64,000 bases of DNA from Fibrobacter sp. (lineage in GTDB: Bacteria > Fibrobacterota > Fibrobacteria > Fibrobacterales > Fibrobacteraceae). A model generated the notes under the pieces. It was not told where the DNA came from. It saw nothing but the letters and a program-made list of their open reading frames with translations, and did not search any database. The stretch is taken from positions 1 through 64,000 of the forward strand of contig JAFPWY010000007.1 in assembly GCA_017412605.1 (NCBI GenBank), given 5' to 3'. Of the stretch, positions 53,170 to 62,731 are shown one piece after another. The position numbers and the translations under genes were made by a program. Every line of letters begins with the position of its first letter. The stretch's first letter is position 1.

Positions 53170-54362
53170 TGTTCTACCTCCCTCAAAGCGACGTAGGCAT
53201 CGATTTCACTCACCTTGTTCGCCACACCGTAAACAACAAACGGGCCAATTAAATGGAGCAACAGAATGATAACGGCATACACGGCCGCAATTTCAGCATT
53301 CTCCGGAACAATGAACGGAATATCGATATGTTCGTCAAGCCAAATCTTAAAAGTGAAAAAGAAAACGCTCGAAAATAGCAAGCCAATGTAAGTCCCCACT
53401 GCCGAAACAAGCAAGGCCTCGCCAAGCACAAGGATTTTCAAGCGCCTGCGGGTAGAACCCAGAATACGAAGGAGCGCATATTCGCGCTTGCGTTCACGTG
53501 TCGAAAGCGAAAATGAAATCACAATTGCTGCAGCGGCGATAACCAAGAAAAATGCAACAACAATCCATACAACCACCTGCATGACATTTGCCGGTTTTTC
53601 AAGCCCCGAAAACAAATCCTTGCGGCTAAAAATCTGCAAGCCGTCAAAACGGGCGTAAATTTCGCGACTGAGGCGTTCTGTATCGGAATCCGGGCGCAAC
53701 TTAATCAAAATGCTTGAATAGCCCACCGAACTAGAATCAAATCGCACTCCTTTGGTTTTAGCTGCACCACGAATGTCCGCAAGTGTCGAGACATCTACAA
53801 AAACGGCCTGGTCAAGCCCGTTGCCAATCGGTTCAAGCTTTGCGGCCACTGGATATTCACGGTCAAAGAATTTGATCGTCTTTTTTTCTCCCACGCTGAT
53901 TTCACTACCGACAACGATAGTTCCCTTTACCAACTTGTCTTCAAAAACTTCACGAATCCACGGTTGAATCACAAAGTCAGATGATGGGTCAAATCCGACA
54001 ATCCAGACTTTCTGATCGCAGCAGCTAGAACTGAGCGACGTCAAAAAATACTGCGGAGTCGCCACTTCGACATCGTCAAGTCCGCGTATAAATTCCAGCG
54101 AGCCCTGTGGCAAGTACGCATACTTGAAATCGCCCTGCAAAAGAATCGTCTGGTCGTCAACTTCGCTTCCCTGCGGAAAGACAATCACGTCGGCCCCGAG
54201 GCGCGACGATAAACGGTCCAAGCCCTTTGAAAGCGAAAGCGACAAAAGTCCGCCTACCAGAAGAACCGAAGCAAGCAAGGCGATCAACAACGAAAGCCCC
54301 AAACTCCTGAACGGGTTTCGCAGGTAATTTTCAACAATCAAATTAACATCAGTCTTGTTCAT
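53166..54362 (-). CDS. FtsX-like ABC transporter permease
   Basis: A 398-residue four-helix MacB/FtsX-type permease. TM1 (LGLSLLIALLASVLLVGGLLSL) is followed by a periplasmic MacB_PCD-like domain of about 200 residues and three C-terminal helices with STRERKREYALLRILGSTRRR, the FtsX-family cytosolic loop. The periplasmic domain carries a vicinal Cys pair in SLSSSCCDQKVW, which could bind metal or form a redox pair. It overlaps the DUF4418 gene by 14 bases. Confidence 0.88.
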   Translation of the reverse strand: MNKTDVNLIVENYLRNPFRSLGLSLLIALLASVLLVGGLLSLSLSKGLDRLSSRLGADVIVFPQGSEVDDQTILLQGDFKYAYLPQGSLEFIRGLDDVEVATPQYFLTSLSSSCCDQKVWIVGFDPSSDFVIQPWIREVFEDKLVKGTIVVGSEISVGEKKTIKFFDREYPVAAKLEPIGNGLDQAVFVDVSTLADIRGAAKTKGVRFDSSSVGYSSILIKLRPDSDTERLSREIYARFDGLQIFSRKDLFSGLEKPANVMQVVVWIVVAFFLVIAAAAIVISFSLSTRERKREYALLRILGSTRRRLKILVLGEALLVSAVGTYIGLLFSSVFFFTFKIWLDEHIDIPFIVPENAEIAAVYAVIILLLHLIGPFVVYGVANKVSEIDAYVALREVEH

Positions 54363-54759
54363 TTCGCCTCTTTAATTTCAAAAGAACAAAGTTCACCACC
54401 GAAAACAAGACGATTGCAGCACCAGTCAAGGCAAACACCGGAGCAGTCACCGCATGGCATGCCATATGGACATGCGGGCACGTCCCAACAATAATGGTCG
54501 GCACCAGCGAAACAAATACACCTATAGCAGTCGCTACCATAGAAAGAACCAGGTGAGCATTTTTCTTGATAATTGCAGCCCCCACAACAGCAGTCACCAG
54601 CAAGGCTATTCCAAGAACGGCTTCAATGCTTGCAGATGTTCCACAACGCATTCTAATGCCTCCCATAGATCCGCAAACCGGTAAAATCACCTGGGCAAAA
54701 GCAACCAGCAATACACCGAACACGAGATTTGCTATTACGAACAATTTATATTGATCCAT
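54349..54759 (-). CDS. DUF4418 membrane protein
   Basis: A 136-residue protein with four hydrophobic helices matching the DUF4418 family. Conserved residues are in PVCGSMGGIRMRCGTS and VGTCPHVHMACHAV, both with Cys pairs and His. Such genes usually sit next to an FtsX-like permease and LolD-like ATPase, as here. The function is unknown; the Cys/His content hints at metal or redox chemistry in the membrane. It begins 33 bases after the LysR stop codon. Confidence 0.85.
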   Translation of the reverse strand: MDQYKLFVIANLVFGVLLVAFAQVILPVCGSMGGIRMRCGTSASIEAVLGIALLVTAVVGAAIIKKNAHLVLSMVATAIGVFVSLVPTIIVGTCPHVHMACHAVTAPVFALTGAAIVLFSVVNFVLLKLKRRNEQD

Positions 54760-54792
54760 ATAACTCTCCTATTTTTTTTGTATAAATGACGG

Positions 54793-55758
54793 CTACGCAA
54801 TAAGGGAATCGCGCCCACTCGTATAAGCCTTCAAGTATTCTTCCATTTCGCGGATATAGATGCGGCAAATGGTACTCAACATGAAGTTTTTCTTGACAAT
54901 GTAACCGATTTCCATATTACGGTCGTTTTCACCGTTATCGTCCTTGAAGGGAACGGCAACATAATCGGATCCATTTATTTCTTCGCTGATAATTCCAGAA
55001 CAAAGCGTGTAGCCGTTAAGCCCCACCATAAAATTCAGCATGGTAGCACGGTCATTCGCCTTGATCGTCTTGTGATATTCATTTGTACTCAATATTTCTT
55101 CGGCGAAATAGTAATTTCCGCTTTCGCCCTGTTCAAACGAAAGGCACGGGTACTGCGAAAGATCTTCAAGAGTGACATACTGCTTGGATGCTAGGGGATT
55201 ATTTTTCCACATGTAGGCGTAAGCGTTGCAGACAATCAACTTCTGAAAAACGAGATCGTTTTCCTTGAGTAGATAAGTAATGTATTTCCGGTTAAAATCA
55301 CTCAGATAGATAATTCCGATTTCACTGCGAAGGCTTATCACATCATCGATGACTTCTTTAGTCTTTGTTTCACGGAGCGCAAAGTCGTAATCATCGATAT
55401 TGTAGCTTTTGACCATATTCATAAAGGACTTGACAGCAAAGGAATAGTGTTGCGTCGAAACAGCGAATCTTTTCTTCTTCTGTTCTTCCTTGCCATAGCG
55501 CTTTACAACCGATTTGAAATGGTTTATGAGCTCATTTGCGCGAGCTACAAATTCCTCGCCTTCGGGCGTGAGCGTCACGCCGCGATTCGTGCGGTTGAAA
55601 ATGGTAATGCCAATTTCTTTTTCCAGATCCTGGATTGCCGTTGTCAGCGATGGCTGCGATATGAACAGCATCTCGGCAGCCTTGCTGAACGAGCCCGTAT
55701 TGGCAATCCCGACGGCATAACGCAATTGCTGAAAAGTCAAAGTCTTTTTATAGTCCAT
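54793..55758 (-). CDS. LysR-family transcriptional regulator
   Basis: A 321-residue LTTR. The N-terminal wHTH is FQQLRYAVGIANTGSFSKAA to FNRTNRGVTLTPEGEEF. The effector domain runs from about residue 85 and differs from the typical LTTR consensus. The start at 55758 gives the usual N-terminus; an earlier in-frame Met adds eight unconserved residues. It lies between the nifB-nifX pair and the DUF4418 ABC module, all in one direction, so it is the most likely regulator of the nitrogenase-like cluster. The effector is unknown. Confidence 0.9.
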   Translation of the reverse strand: MDYKKTLTFQQLRYAVGIANTGSFSKAAEMLFISQPSLTTAIQDLEKEIGITIFNRTNRGVTLTPEGEEFVARANELINHFKSVVKRYGKEEQKKKRFAVSTQHYSFAVKSFMNMVKSYNIDDYDFALRETKTKEVIDDVISLRSEIGIIYLSDFNRKYITYLLKENDLVFQKLIVCNAYAYMWKNNPLASKQYVTLEDLSQYPCLSFEQGESGNYYFAEEILSTNEYHKTIKANDRATMLNFMVGLNGYTLCSGIISEEINGSDYVAVPFKDDNGENDRNMEIGYIVKKNFMLSTICRIYIREMEEYLKAYTSGRDSLIA

Positions 55759-55842
55759 GTAAAGCACCCCAATAGCGGGCAAAAAATATAGAACGCGTTT
55801 GTCGCTGCGTCCAATACATTTTTTTTAGGACTTTCTATAGAT

Positions 55843-56250
55843 TTAGACTATGCTTTCCCTTATTTTTAGGGCTCTTTGAGCAATCTTATTGCGATATAAG
55901 TTTATTTTAGCAATTGCGTCAGCAACCGGGAGACCGATATCGAACGCACGGACATTAAAGCGCGCCAAAGCCTGGATTGCCTGCGGGCCAATCTGCGAGC
56001 AAAGAACGTAATCCAGGTCGGATAGATTCCTTGCTGCCGTAAGCATCGACAAATGTTCCATATCGCGCTGGCCACAAGTGCCGTCCCCGCACGTTCCGTC
56101 ACAATGTTCCGGCTTTACGCGAACTTCGATCTTTTCAAATTTTCCGCTCGCATCATCGACTTCATAAATATCAAATGCGGCAGCATGCCCAAAGTGAACA
56201 TTGACATTCACGCCATCGTTTGTGGCTACTGCGATTTTATATTTAGCCAT
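55843..56250 (-). CDS. NifX/NafY-like cofactor-binding protein
   Basis: A 135-residue protein of the dinitrogenase iron-molybdenum-cofactor biosynthesis family. NVHFGHAAAFDIYEV is the diagnostic block, and DYVLCSQIGPQAIQALARFNVRAFD follows. A Cys-rich insert, EHCDGTCGDGTCG (Cys50, 54, 59), is present. In nitrogenase systems this domain carries NifB-co or is fused to NifB. Its ATG overlaps the nifB stop by eight bases, so NifB and its carrier are coupled here. Confidence 0.9.
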   Translation of the reverse strand: MAKYKIAVATNDGVNVNVHFGHAAAFDIYEVDDASGKFEKIEVRVKPEHCDGTCGDGTCGQRDMEHLSMLTAARNLSDLDYVLCSQIGPQAIQALARFNVRAFDIGLPVADAIAKINLYRNKIAQRALKIRESIV

Positions 56251-57115
56251 GAGAGAAGGTCTCCTTTACACGGATACGGTCCATGTAGATTTGCGCACCG
56301 ATATCGTAAACGCCGGGAACGCCTACGGCATCGGCACGGCAGTGGGAGCAATGTTTGAAGACGTTAATAAATACGCCCGCTTCTTCCTGAGCGATTGCAA
56401 GCGCCTTTGCACTCGGGGCGGGCAAATCCTTGAATCCGTTTTGCGGAATGAGCGGAATGATATTGTAGATGATTGCACCGGCTTCGCGGACGGTGGCTGC
56501 AACGTCTTCGATGTGCTTGTCATTGATACCCGGGCAAAGCACGGTATTTACCTTCACGAGTGTCCCGCTGGCGGCAACCTTGCGGATACCTTCCAGTTGG
56601 TTGTGAATAAGGATTTTGGCCGCTTCGACACCTGTATAGGTCTTGCCGTGGTAAAAAATCCTAGCGTTGATCATCGCCTCGATTTCAGGATCCACGGCAT
56701 TCACCGTGACGGTAAGGGTGTCAATTCCAACTTCAATGACTTCATCCGCCCTGTCGTTGAGCAAGAGCCCGTTAGTACTCATGCAACGGATAAGGTTCGG
56801 GAATTCCTTCTTGACAAGGCGGAACGTGTCCAGCGCAAAAGGGGTCGCCAGCGTATCGCCCGGCCCCGCAATACCCACGGTAGTAAGTTCCGGTACGTAT
56901 TCGAGTGCCTTGCGGATGTATCCGCAGGCTTCTTCAGGCTTGATAACCTTGCTCGTATTCCCGGGAACCTGCGCATCTTCGTTGATACGGCGGTCACAAA
57001 AACGGCATTCGATATTACATCCCGGAGCAACCGGCAAGTGAATGCGTCCTTTTCTGTTCTTGCACGCACCAAAGCATGGGTGTTCTCTAAAAACAGTTTC
57101 TTGATTTATTGCCAT
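56243..57115 (-). CDS. nifB: Nitrogenase cofactor biosynthesis radical SAM protein NifB
   Basis: A 290-residue radical SAM enzyme that builds the [Fe8S9C] cofactor core. HPCFGACKN is the conserved N-terminal block. The SAM-cluster motif is APGCNIECRFCDRR (Cx3Cx2C). AGPGDTLATPFALDTF, CMSTNGLLL and VTVNAVDPEI are typical. The C-terminal CSHCRADAVG provides ligands for the accessory clusters. The NifX domain is not fused but encoded by the next gene. The start at 57115 is preferred over one nine codons upstream (57142), but neither has a strong ribosome-binding site. It is divergent from the NifHDK-like operon. Confidence 0.94.
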   Translation of the reverse strand: MAINQETVFREHPCFGACKNRKGRIHLPVAPGCNIECRFCDRRINEDAQVPGNTSKVIKPEEACGYIRKALEYVPELTTVGIAGPGDTLATPFALDTFRLVKKEFPNLIRCMSTNGLLLNDRADEVIEVGIDTLTVTVNAVDPEIEAMINARIFYHGKTYTGVEAAKILIHNQLEGIRKVAASGTLVKVNTVLCPGINDKHIEDVAATVREAGAIIYNIIPLIPQNGFKDLPAPSAKALAIAQEEAGVFINVFKHCSHCRADAVGVPGVYDIGAQIYMDRIRVKETFSHG

Positions 57116-57308
57116 AGTCTCTGCTGAAAAATTGTTGAACATTTACCTAGCGTTCCGCAGCTTATCAGTTTTTTCTATGAAACAAGTGGGGTAGAATTTA
57201 AAAAGCCGAATAGCAAAATCCAAGACGAATCAGATGGCAAAAAAGACAAAAAAAACTTTTTTTGCGCTAGGTATAGATTGGAGCCAAATCCGACTATAGG
57301 GAGCATTT

Positions 57309-58287
<979 letters not shown>

Positions 58288-58298
58288 TGTGAGGGTTC

Positions 58299-59897
58299 AT
58301 GGCCAAGACTAATATTAATTTGAACATGACCTCAGTCGAAAACCGCGAGTATCGACTGGGTACGATTATCGGCTGGGACGGCAAGGCGAGCGACCTGATT
58401 AAGGAATCGGCCTATGACGAACGCAGCGCGAAAAAGCATGGCGGCTGCGCAGGCAAGGGCGTGGGTTGCAAACTTTGCGAATTGAGCTCTCCGCTGAACC
58501 AAGAGACTATGTGCTCTAATGCGATTGTGCAGTGCCAGGTGGGAAACCTTACGGACTGCGCCCTGATTGACCATTCTCCTATCGGTTGCAGTGGCGAAAA
58601 CTCCAAGTTTAACCTTTCTATGCATAACGGACTTCGCCGTCGCGGGAAGCCCCTGCAGAACACGCTGAACATCAGTACGAACCTGAAAGAAAAGGACATG
58701 GTCTTTGGCGCTTCTGAAAAGCTCCGCCAGACTATCCTTGACGCAAAGGAACGCTTTAATCCCAAGGCGATCTTCATTGGCATGGCGTGTGCAACCGCTA
58801 TTATCGGCGAAGACATTGATTCCATTGCCGAAGAAATGGAACCTGAGGTTGGCGTGCCTATCATTCCGCTGCATTGCGAAGGTTTCCGTTCCAAGCACTG
58901 GTCTACGGGTTTCGATGTCGCTTTCCATGGCGTTCTTCGCCAGATTGTGGAGCGCCATCCGACCAAGAAACAGAATGACTTGCTCAATATCGTTGCCCTT
59001 TGGGGTTCGGACTATTTCTCCGAAATGCTTGCTCCGCTTGGGCTGCGCGTAAACTATCTTCTGGATACCGCCTCTTTCGAAGAAATTCGCCAGGCCTCCG
59101 AAGCGGTCGCTACCGCTACCTTCTGCGATACGTTGGGCGGCTACATGGCGACGGCTCTTGAAGAATCTTTCGGCGTTCCGCAGATTGACGCTCCGCAGCC
59201 TTACGGAATCAAGGGAACCGATGCTTGGCTTCGCGCTATCGCAAAGGTTGTCGGCAAAGAAAAAGAAGCTGAAGAATATATCGAAAGCGAACACAAGCGC
59301 ATTGCTCCGAAGCTTGCCGAACTTCGCGAATTTTTCAAGGGCAAGAATGGTATCGTGATGACGGGTTCTGCATACGCACACGGCCTTATCAGTGTACTTT
59401 CGGAACTGGGAATCGGCCACGATGCAGCACTCGTGTTCCACCACGACCCCGTTTACGACGGTGGTGGCGAGCATCAGGACACCTTGAAGGAGTTGGTGGA
59501 AACTTACGGCGATATTCCGCACTATACCGTAAGTAAGACCCGCGCCTTCCAGCTTCCGCAGCTTTTGAAGCGCGCCAAGACGGACTTCTTGCTCATTCGT
59601 CATCCGGGTCTCGCCTCTGTCGCGGGCCATCTCGGATTCCCGACGCTTACCATGGGCGACGAGCATATTCCGGTGGGCTATCAGGGCATTCTCCGCATCG
59701 GCGAAATGCTGAAGGGCGTGATTGCTCGTACCAAGTTTAACCAGGTGCTCAAACGCAACGTGAAACTTCCGTATTCCGATTGGTGGCTTGCTCAGGACGA
59801 TCCGTTCTACCTGACGCACCATCCGGAAGCACTTGAGGATTTGCCGGAACCGAGAAATCTCAAGTTCAGCAAAGAAACTGCATCGAAAAGCGCATAA
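58299..59897 (+). CDS. NifD-like catalytic subunit of a nitrogenase-like reductase
   Basis: A 532-residue subunit. P-cluster-type Cys positions align as Cys72, Cys97 (DHSPIGCSG) and Cys164 (GMACATAIIGEDI). Cofactor ligands align as Cys276 (TATFCDTLGGYM) and His456 (GDEHIPVGYQG). The CEGFR block is kept at 193-197, but the positions of NifD Gln191 and His195 are Trp201 and Phe205, and NifD Arg96 is Asn105. An additional N-terminal cluster, GGCAGKGVGCKLC (Cys50, 57, 60), is not part of classical NifD. So it should hold both metal clusters but not reduce N2 in the known way. The closest functional idea is MarD of methylthio-alkane reductase (inference). Confidence 0.93.
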   Translation: MAKTNINLNMTSVENREYRLGTIIGWDGKASDLIKESAYDERSAKKHGGCAGKGVGCKLCELSSPLNQETMCSNAIVQCQVGNLTDCALIDHSPIGCSGENSKFNLSMHNGLRRRGKPLQNTLNISTNLKEKDMVFGASEKLRQTILDAKERFNPKAIFIGMACATAIIGEDIDSIAEEMEPEVGVPIIPLHCEGFRSKHWSTGFDVAFHGVLRQIVERHPTKKQNDLLNIVALWGSDYFSEMLAPLGLRVNYLLDTASFEEIRQASEAVATATFCDTLGGYMATALEESFGVPQIDAPQPYGIKGTDAWLRAIAKVVGKEKEAEEYIESEHKRIAPKLAELREFFKGKNGIVMTGSAYAHGLISVLSELGIGHDAALVFHHDPVYDGGGEHQDTLKELVETYGDIPHYTVSKTRAFQLPQLLKRAKTDFLLIRHPGLASVAGHLGFPTLTMGDEHIPVGYQGILRIGEMLKGVIARTKFNQVLKRNVKLPYSDWWLAQDDPFYLTHHPEALEDLPEPRNLKFSKETASKSA

Positions 59898-59914
59898 CAA
59901 GGGGATTTTCAACA

Positions 59915-61261
59915 ATGGCTACAATTCAAAAGAAAAAAAGTAATTCTATTTCAGACCCCCGATACGCTTGTGCGGTTGGTGCATCTCATACTGTTGTCGC
60001 TATTAAGGGTGCAGTTCCTATTGCCAACTGCTCTCCGGGTTGCCAGCTCAAGCAAACGGCATTCCTCACGTTCGAAAACGGTTTCCAGGGCAGCATTTAC
60101 GCCGGTGCCGGTAACATGCCGAGCGCAAACTCTACCGAAAACGACATCGTTTTTGGCGGCATCAAGACTTTGGATCAGTTGATCAAATCGACGCTCAAGG
60201 TGTTCGATGGCGACCTCTATGTCGTTCTCACCGGTTGCGTGGGCGGCCTTATCGGCGATGACGTTTCGAGCCTGGTTCGCGGCTATCGCGATTTGGGTTA
60301 CCCGATTGTATCTGTCGATACCGCTGGTTTCAAGGGCAACAACCTTTTCGGTCACGAAGAAGTCGTAAACGCAATCGTCGACCAGTTCGTAGGCGATTAC
60401 AGCGGCGAACGCAAAAAGGGTCTGGTGAATCTTTGGTTCGAAACGCCCTACTACAACCAGAACTGGCGCGGAGACTATCAGGAAATCGCCCGCATACTGC
60501 GCGGCGCAGGCTTTGAAGTCAACGTGCTGTTTGGACCCGAAAATAACGGTGTTTCGGACTGGTTGCGCATTCCCGAGGCCCAGTTTAACTTGGTTGTTTC
60601 GCCTTGGGTTGGCGTTCGAAACGCAGAACACCTCCAGGAAAAATACGGTCAGCCATTCCTGCATATTCCTGAAATTCCTCTAGGTGCCGAAGCGACTAGC
60701 GAATTTATCCGTAAAGTTGTCGAATTTGCCGGAATCGACAAGGAACAGAGCGAAAAGTTCATTAAGGAAGAAAACAGAATCTATTACTACTATCTGGAAC
60801 ACTTCTCTGAATTCTTCGCCGAATACTGGTTCGGTATGCCCAGCGAATTTGCAATCACTGCAGATTCCGCCTACACGCTTGCCTACACCAAGTTCCTTGT
60901 GGACCAAATCGGTCTTATTCCGCGCAAGGCAATCATCAGTGACGACCCTCCGCAGAAATTCCGCGAACAAATCGAAAACGCCTTCCATAACATTAGCGAA
61001 GGTGTCGATGTTGAGGTGGAATTCGAAGAAGATGGCTATCTGATTGAAAAATCTATTAAGGATGTGAATTTCTCTTCTGGAAAGCCTTTGATTCTCGCCT
61101 CTTCGTGGGAAATCAATATTGCCAACGAAAAGAATGCGCTACTTTTCGAAATTACTCCGCCTTCCAGCGAAACATTGATTATCAATCGTAGTTTCGTCGG
61201 TTACAAGGGCGCGCTGAATCTGCTCGAAAAGATTTATAGCACTTCTGTCGGTGGCAAATAA
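59915..61261 (+). CDS. NifK-like subunit of a nitrogenase-like reductase
   Basis: A 448-residue partner of the NifD-like protein. P-cluster ligands are seen as Cys19 (YACAVGA), Cys43 (CSPGC, with Cys39 as an extra) and Cys108 (LTGCVGGLIGDDV). The long N-terminal extension of Mo-nitrogenase NifK is absent. PIVSVDTAGFKGNNLFGHE corresponds to the NifK block after the third ligand. AAGGGGATTTTCAACA precedes the ATG. It ends the HDK gene trio; nifE and nifN homologues are not found in the window. Confidence 0.93.
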   Translation: MATIQKKKSNSISDPRYACAVGASHTVVAIKGAVPIANCSPGCQLKQTAFLTFENGFQGSIYAGAGNMPSANSTENDIVFGGIKTLDQLIKSTLKVFDGDLYVVLTGCVGGLIGDDVSSLVRGYRDLGYPIVSVDTAGFKGNNLFGHEEVVNAIVDQFVGDYSGERKKGLVNLWFETPYYNQNWRGDYQEIARILRGAGFEVNVLFGPENNGVSDWLRIPEAQFNLVVSPWVGVRNAEHLQEKYGQPFLHIPEIPLGAEATSEFIRKVVEFAGIDKEQSEKFIKEENRIYYYYLEHFSEFFAEYWFGMPSEFAITADSAYTLAYTKFLVDQIGLIPRKAIISDDPPQKFREQIENAFHNISEGVDVEVEFEEDGYLIEKSIKDVNFSSGKPLILASSWEINIANEKNALLFEITPPSSETLIINRSFVGYKGALNLLEKIYSTSVGGK

Positions 61262-61298
61262 ACAAATAAGTCAAACAAAATAGAACGAGGATACCTAT

Positions 61299-61340
61299 AT
61301 GTGTAGCACTTGTACTTTGGCTCAGGGCATTCTCCAATAA
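61299..61340 (+). CDS. 13-codon Cys-x2-Cys mini-ORF, candidate leader peptide
   Basis: ATG at 61299 follows GAGGATACCTAT. It encodes MCSTCTLAQGILQ and ends TAA, directly before a chain of RNA hairpins and 160 bases before the porin gene. Two Cys in the first five residues would let ribosome pausing report cysteine supply. The open frame and ribosome-binding site are seen; translation and the sensing role are inference. Confidence 0.45.
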   Translation: MCSTCTLAQGILQ

Positions 61341-61480
61341 GTCATCTGCATTTTGCTAGATGACATGTTGGGAAAGCCACGCACGAGCAATTCCCAGTAA
61401 ATAAGCCGATGCCTTTTTAGGCATTCGGCATTTTCCCAAACGCTCGCAGAATTTTATTCTGCGTGGTTATCCAACAATTA
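61341..61480 (+). ncRNA. Candidate structured RNA before the porin/ABC operon
   Basis: A hairpin GTCATCT/AGATGAC (61341-61364) comes first. Then a nested set follows: TGTTGG (61366-61371) with CCAACA (61471-61476), CCACGCA (61377-61383) with TGCGTGG (61460-61466), and CGAGC (61384-61388) with GCTCG (61442-61446). These enclose the hairpin GCCGATGCC/GGCATTCGGC (61405-61429). A competing perfect hairpin CGCAGAAT/ATTCTGCG (61445-61463) would break two of these stems. No known riboswitch consensus was recognised and no T tract follows. It may be a switch, an attenuator or a processing site in the long operon transcript. Confidence 0.5.
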
Positions 61481-61500
61481 TCAAAATAAGGAGATTTTCA

Positions 61501-62715
61501 ATGAATCTCACAAAAAACACCACAGCTAAAATCATTCTCGCCTCTGCAATCGCAGCATTCTCCGCAGAGTCCATTTCAGTCACCACGAAATCCGGCGTAA
61601 CCGCAACTCTCTACGGTTTTGCATCTCTTAACGCCGCCTACGAAGACTCGAAAAGCAACAACGGAAACTTCGCCAACTTCGTTGCGGCTTCGGACATCAC
61701 CAATGAAAACGACGGCGGTTGGCATTTGACCCCCAACCTGACTCGAATCGGGGTCAATCTTTCGAGCGGTGACGATTCGACATACTTCAAGGCAAACGGT
61801 AAGGTCGAAGTGGACTTCTACGGGGGTGGTTCCGCCAACAATCCCAATCCGCGCCTCCGTCACGGCTATGGCGAAGTTTCTTTCGGCAAGACTGGCTTCT
61901 CCATTTTGGGCGGTCAAACTTGGGACGTGATTTCTCCGTTGGTGACGCCGACGCTCAATGCCGGCGTTCTCAATAATTCCGGCGATGCGGGCCTGCGCAG
62001 GGCCCAGCTGAGACTCACCGAGAAATTCCCCGTTGCAGGAGGTTCCCTGGACATTGCCGCAGCAGTTGTCCGCACCATCGGCGAAAACCAGCCGTACAAC
62101 ACGACTTCCGCCTCAGAAACCGGTACCGATGCAGACATTCCCACATTCCAGGGACGCATCGGCATTGCAGTTCCCCTGTGGGTAAAAGACAAGAAGTTCG
62201 GCCTCGGCGTTTCGGGCCATTACGGCAAGGAAGAAATCGACCTGGATGACACTGGCGAAGCCAAGGACATTCCCACATGGTCTGCCAACGTAGATTTGAA
62301 CCTTCCCATCACTGGCACGATCGCCGTTCTTGGCGAAGGATTCATCGGCGAAAACCTGGATACATACGCCGCAGGCATCGGACGCGGTTTTACAGCCAAT
62401 GCCAACGATCCTGAAAGCGTAAAAAGCATCGAGGCCTACGGCGGATGGATTGCCTTGCAGGCCAAGTTGATTCAGAAATTGGCCGTTAATGCAGGTGCAG
62501 GCATTGACAAACTGGACCGAGACGACATCGAAACCGTTGGCGGCCGCGAACAGAACATTTCCGTTTTCGCAAACGCGACCTACAACTTAACCGACGCCTT
62601 CTCGCTCGGGTTTGAATACCTTCACATCCAAACGGATTACCTGACTGCCGGCACCCAGAAAGTAAAGGAAGCCGACCTGAACCGTTATCAACTTTCCGCA
62701 ACCTACGGATTCTAA
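61501..62715 (+). CDS. DcaP-like outer-membrane porin
   Basis: A 404-residue beta-barrel protein with an N-terminal signal (KIILASAIAAFSAES) and C-terminal Phe (LSATYGF). TATLYGFASLNAAYEDS, GKVEVDFYGG, PRLRHGYGEVSF and ILGGQTWDV match the DcaP-like porin family, whose members pass small organic acids. AAGGAGATTTTCA precedes the start. Its position between the HDK genes and the ABC importer suggests it admits the substrate or a related small compound. Substrate specificity is not readable from sequence. Confidence 0.83.
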   Translation: MNLTKNTTAKIILASAIAAFSAESISVTTKSGVTATLYGFASLNAAYEDSKSNNGNFANFVAASDITNENDGGWHLTPNLTRIGVNLSSGDDSTYFKANGKVEVDFYGGGSANNPNPRLRHGYGEVSFGKTGFSILGGQTWDVISPLVTPTLNAGVLNNSGDAGLRRAQLRLTEKFPVAGGSLDIAAAVVRTIGENQPYNTTSASETGTDADIPTFQGRIGIAVPLWVKDKKFGLGVSGHYGKEEIDLDDTGEAKDIPTWSANVDLNLPITGTIAVLGEGFIGENLDTYAAGIGRGFTANANDPESVKSIEAYGGWIALQAKLIQKLAVNAGAGIDKLDRDDIETVGGREQNISVFANATYNLTDAFSLGFEYLHIQTDYLTAGTQKVKEADLNRYQLSATYGF

Positions 62716-62731
62716 CAAAGGGAGATTTACA

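Noticed and set aside
61262-61500. Transcription terminator separating the HDK genes from the porin gene
   Set aside because: The hairpins here are not followed by T runs, so read-through into the porin and importer genes is more likely.
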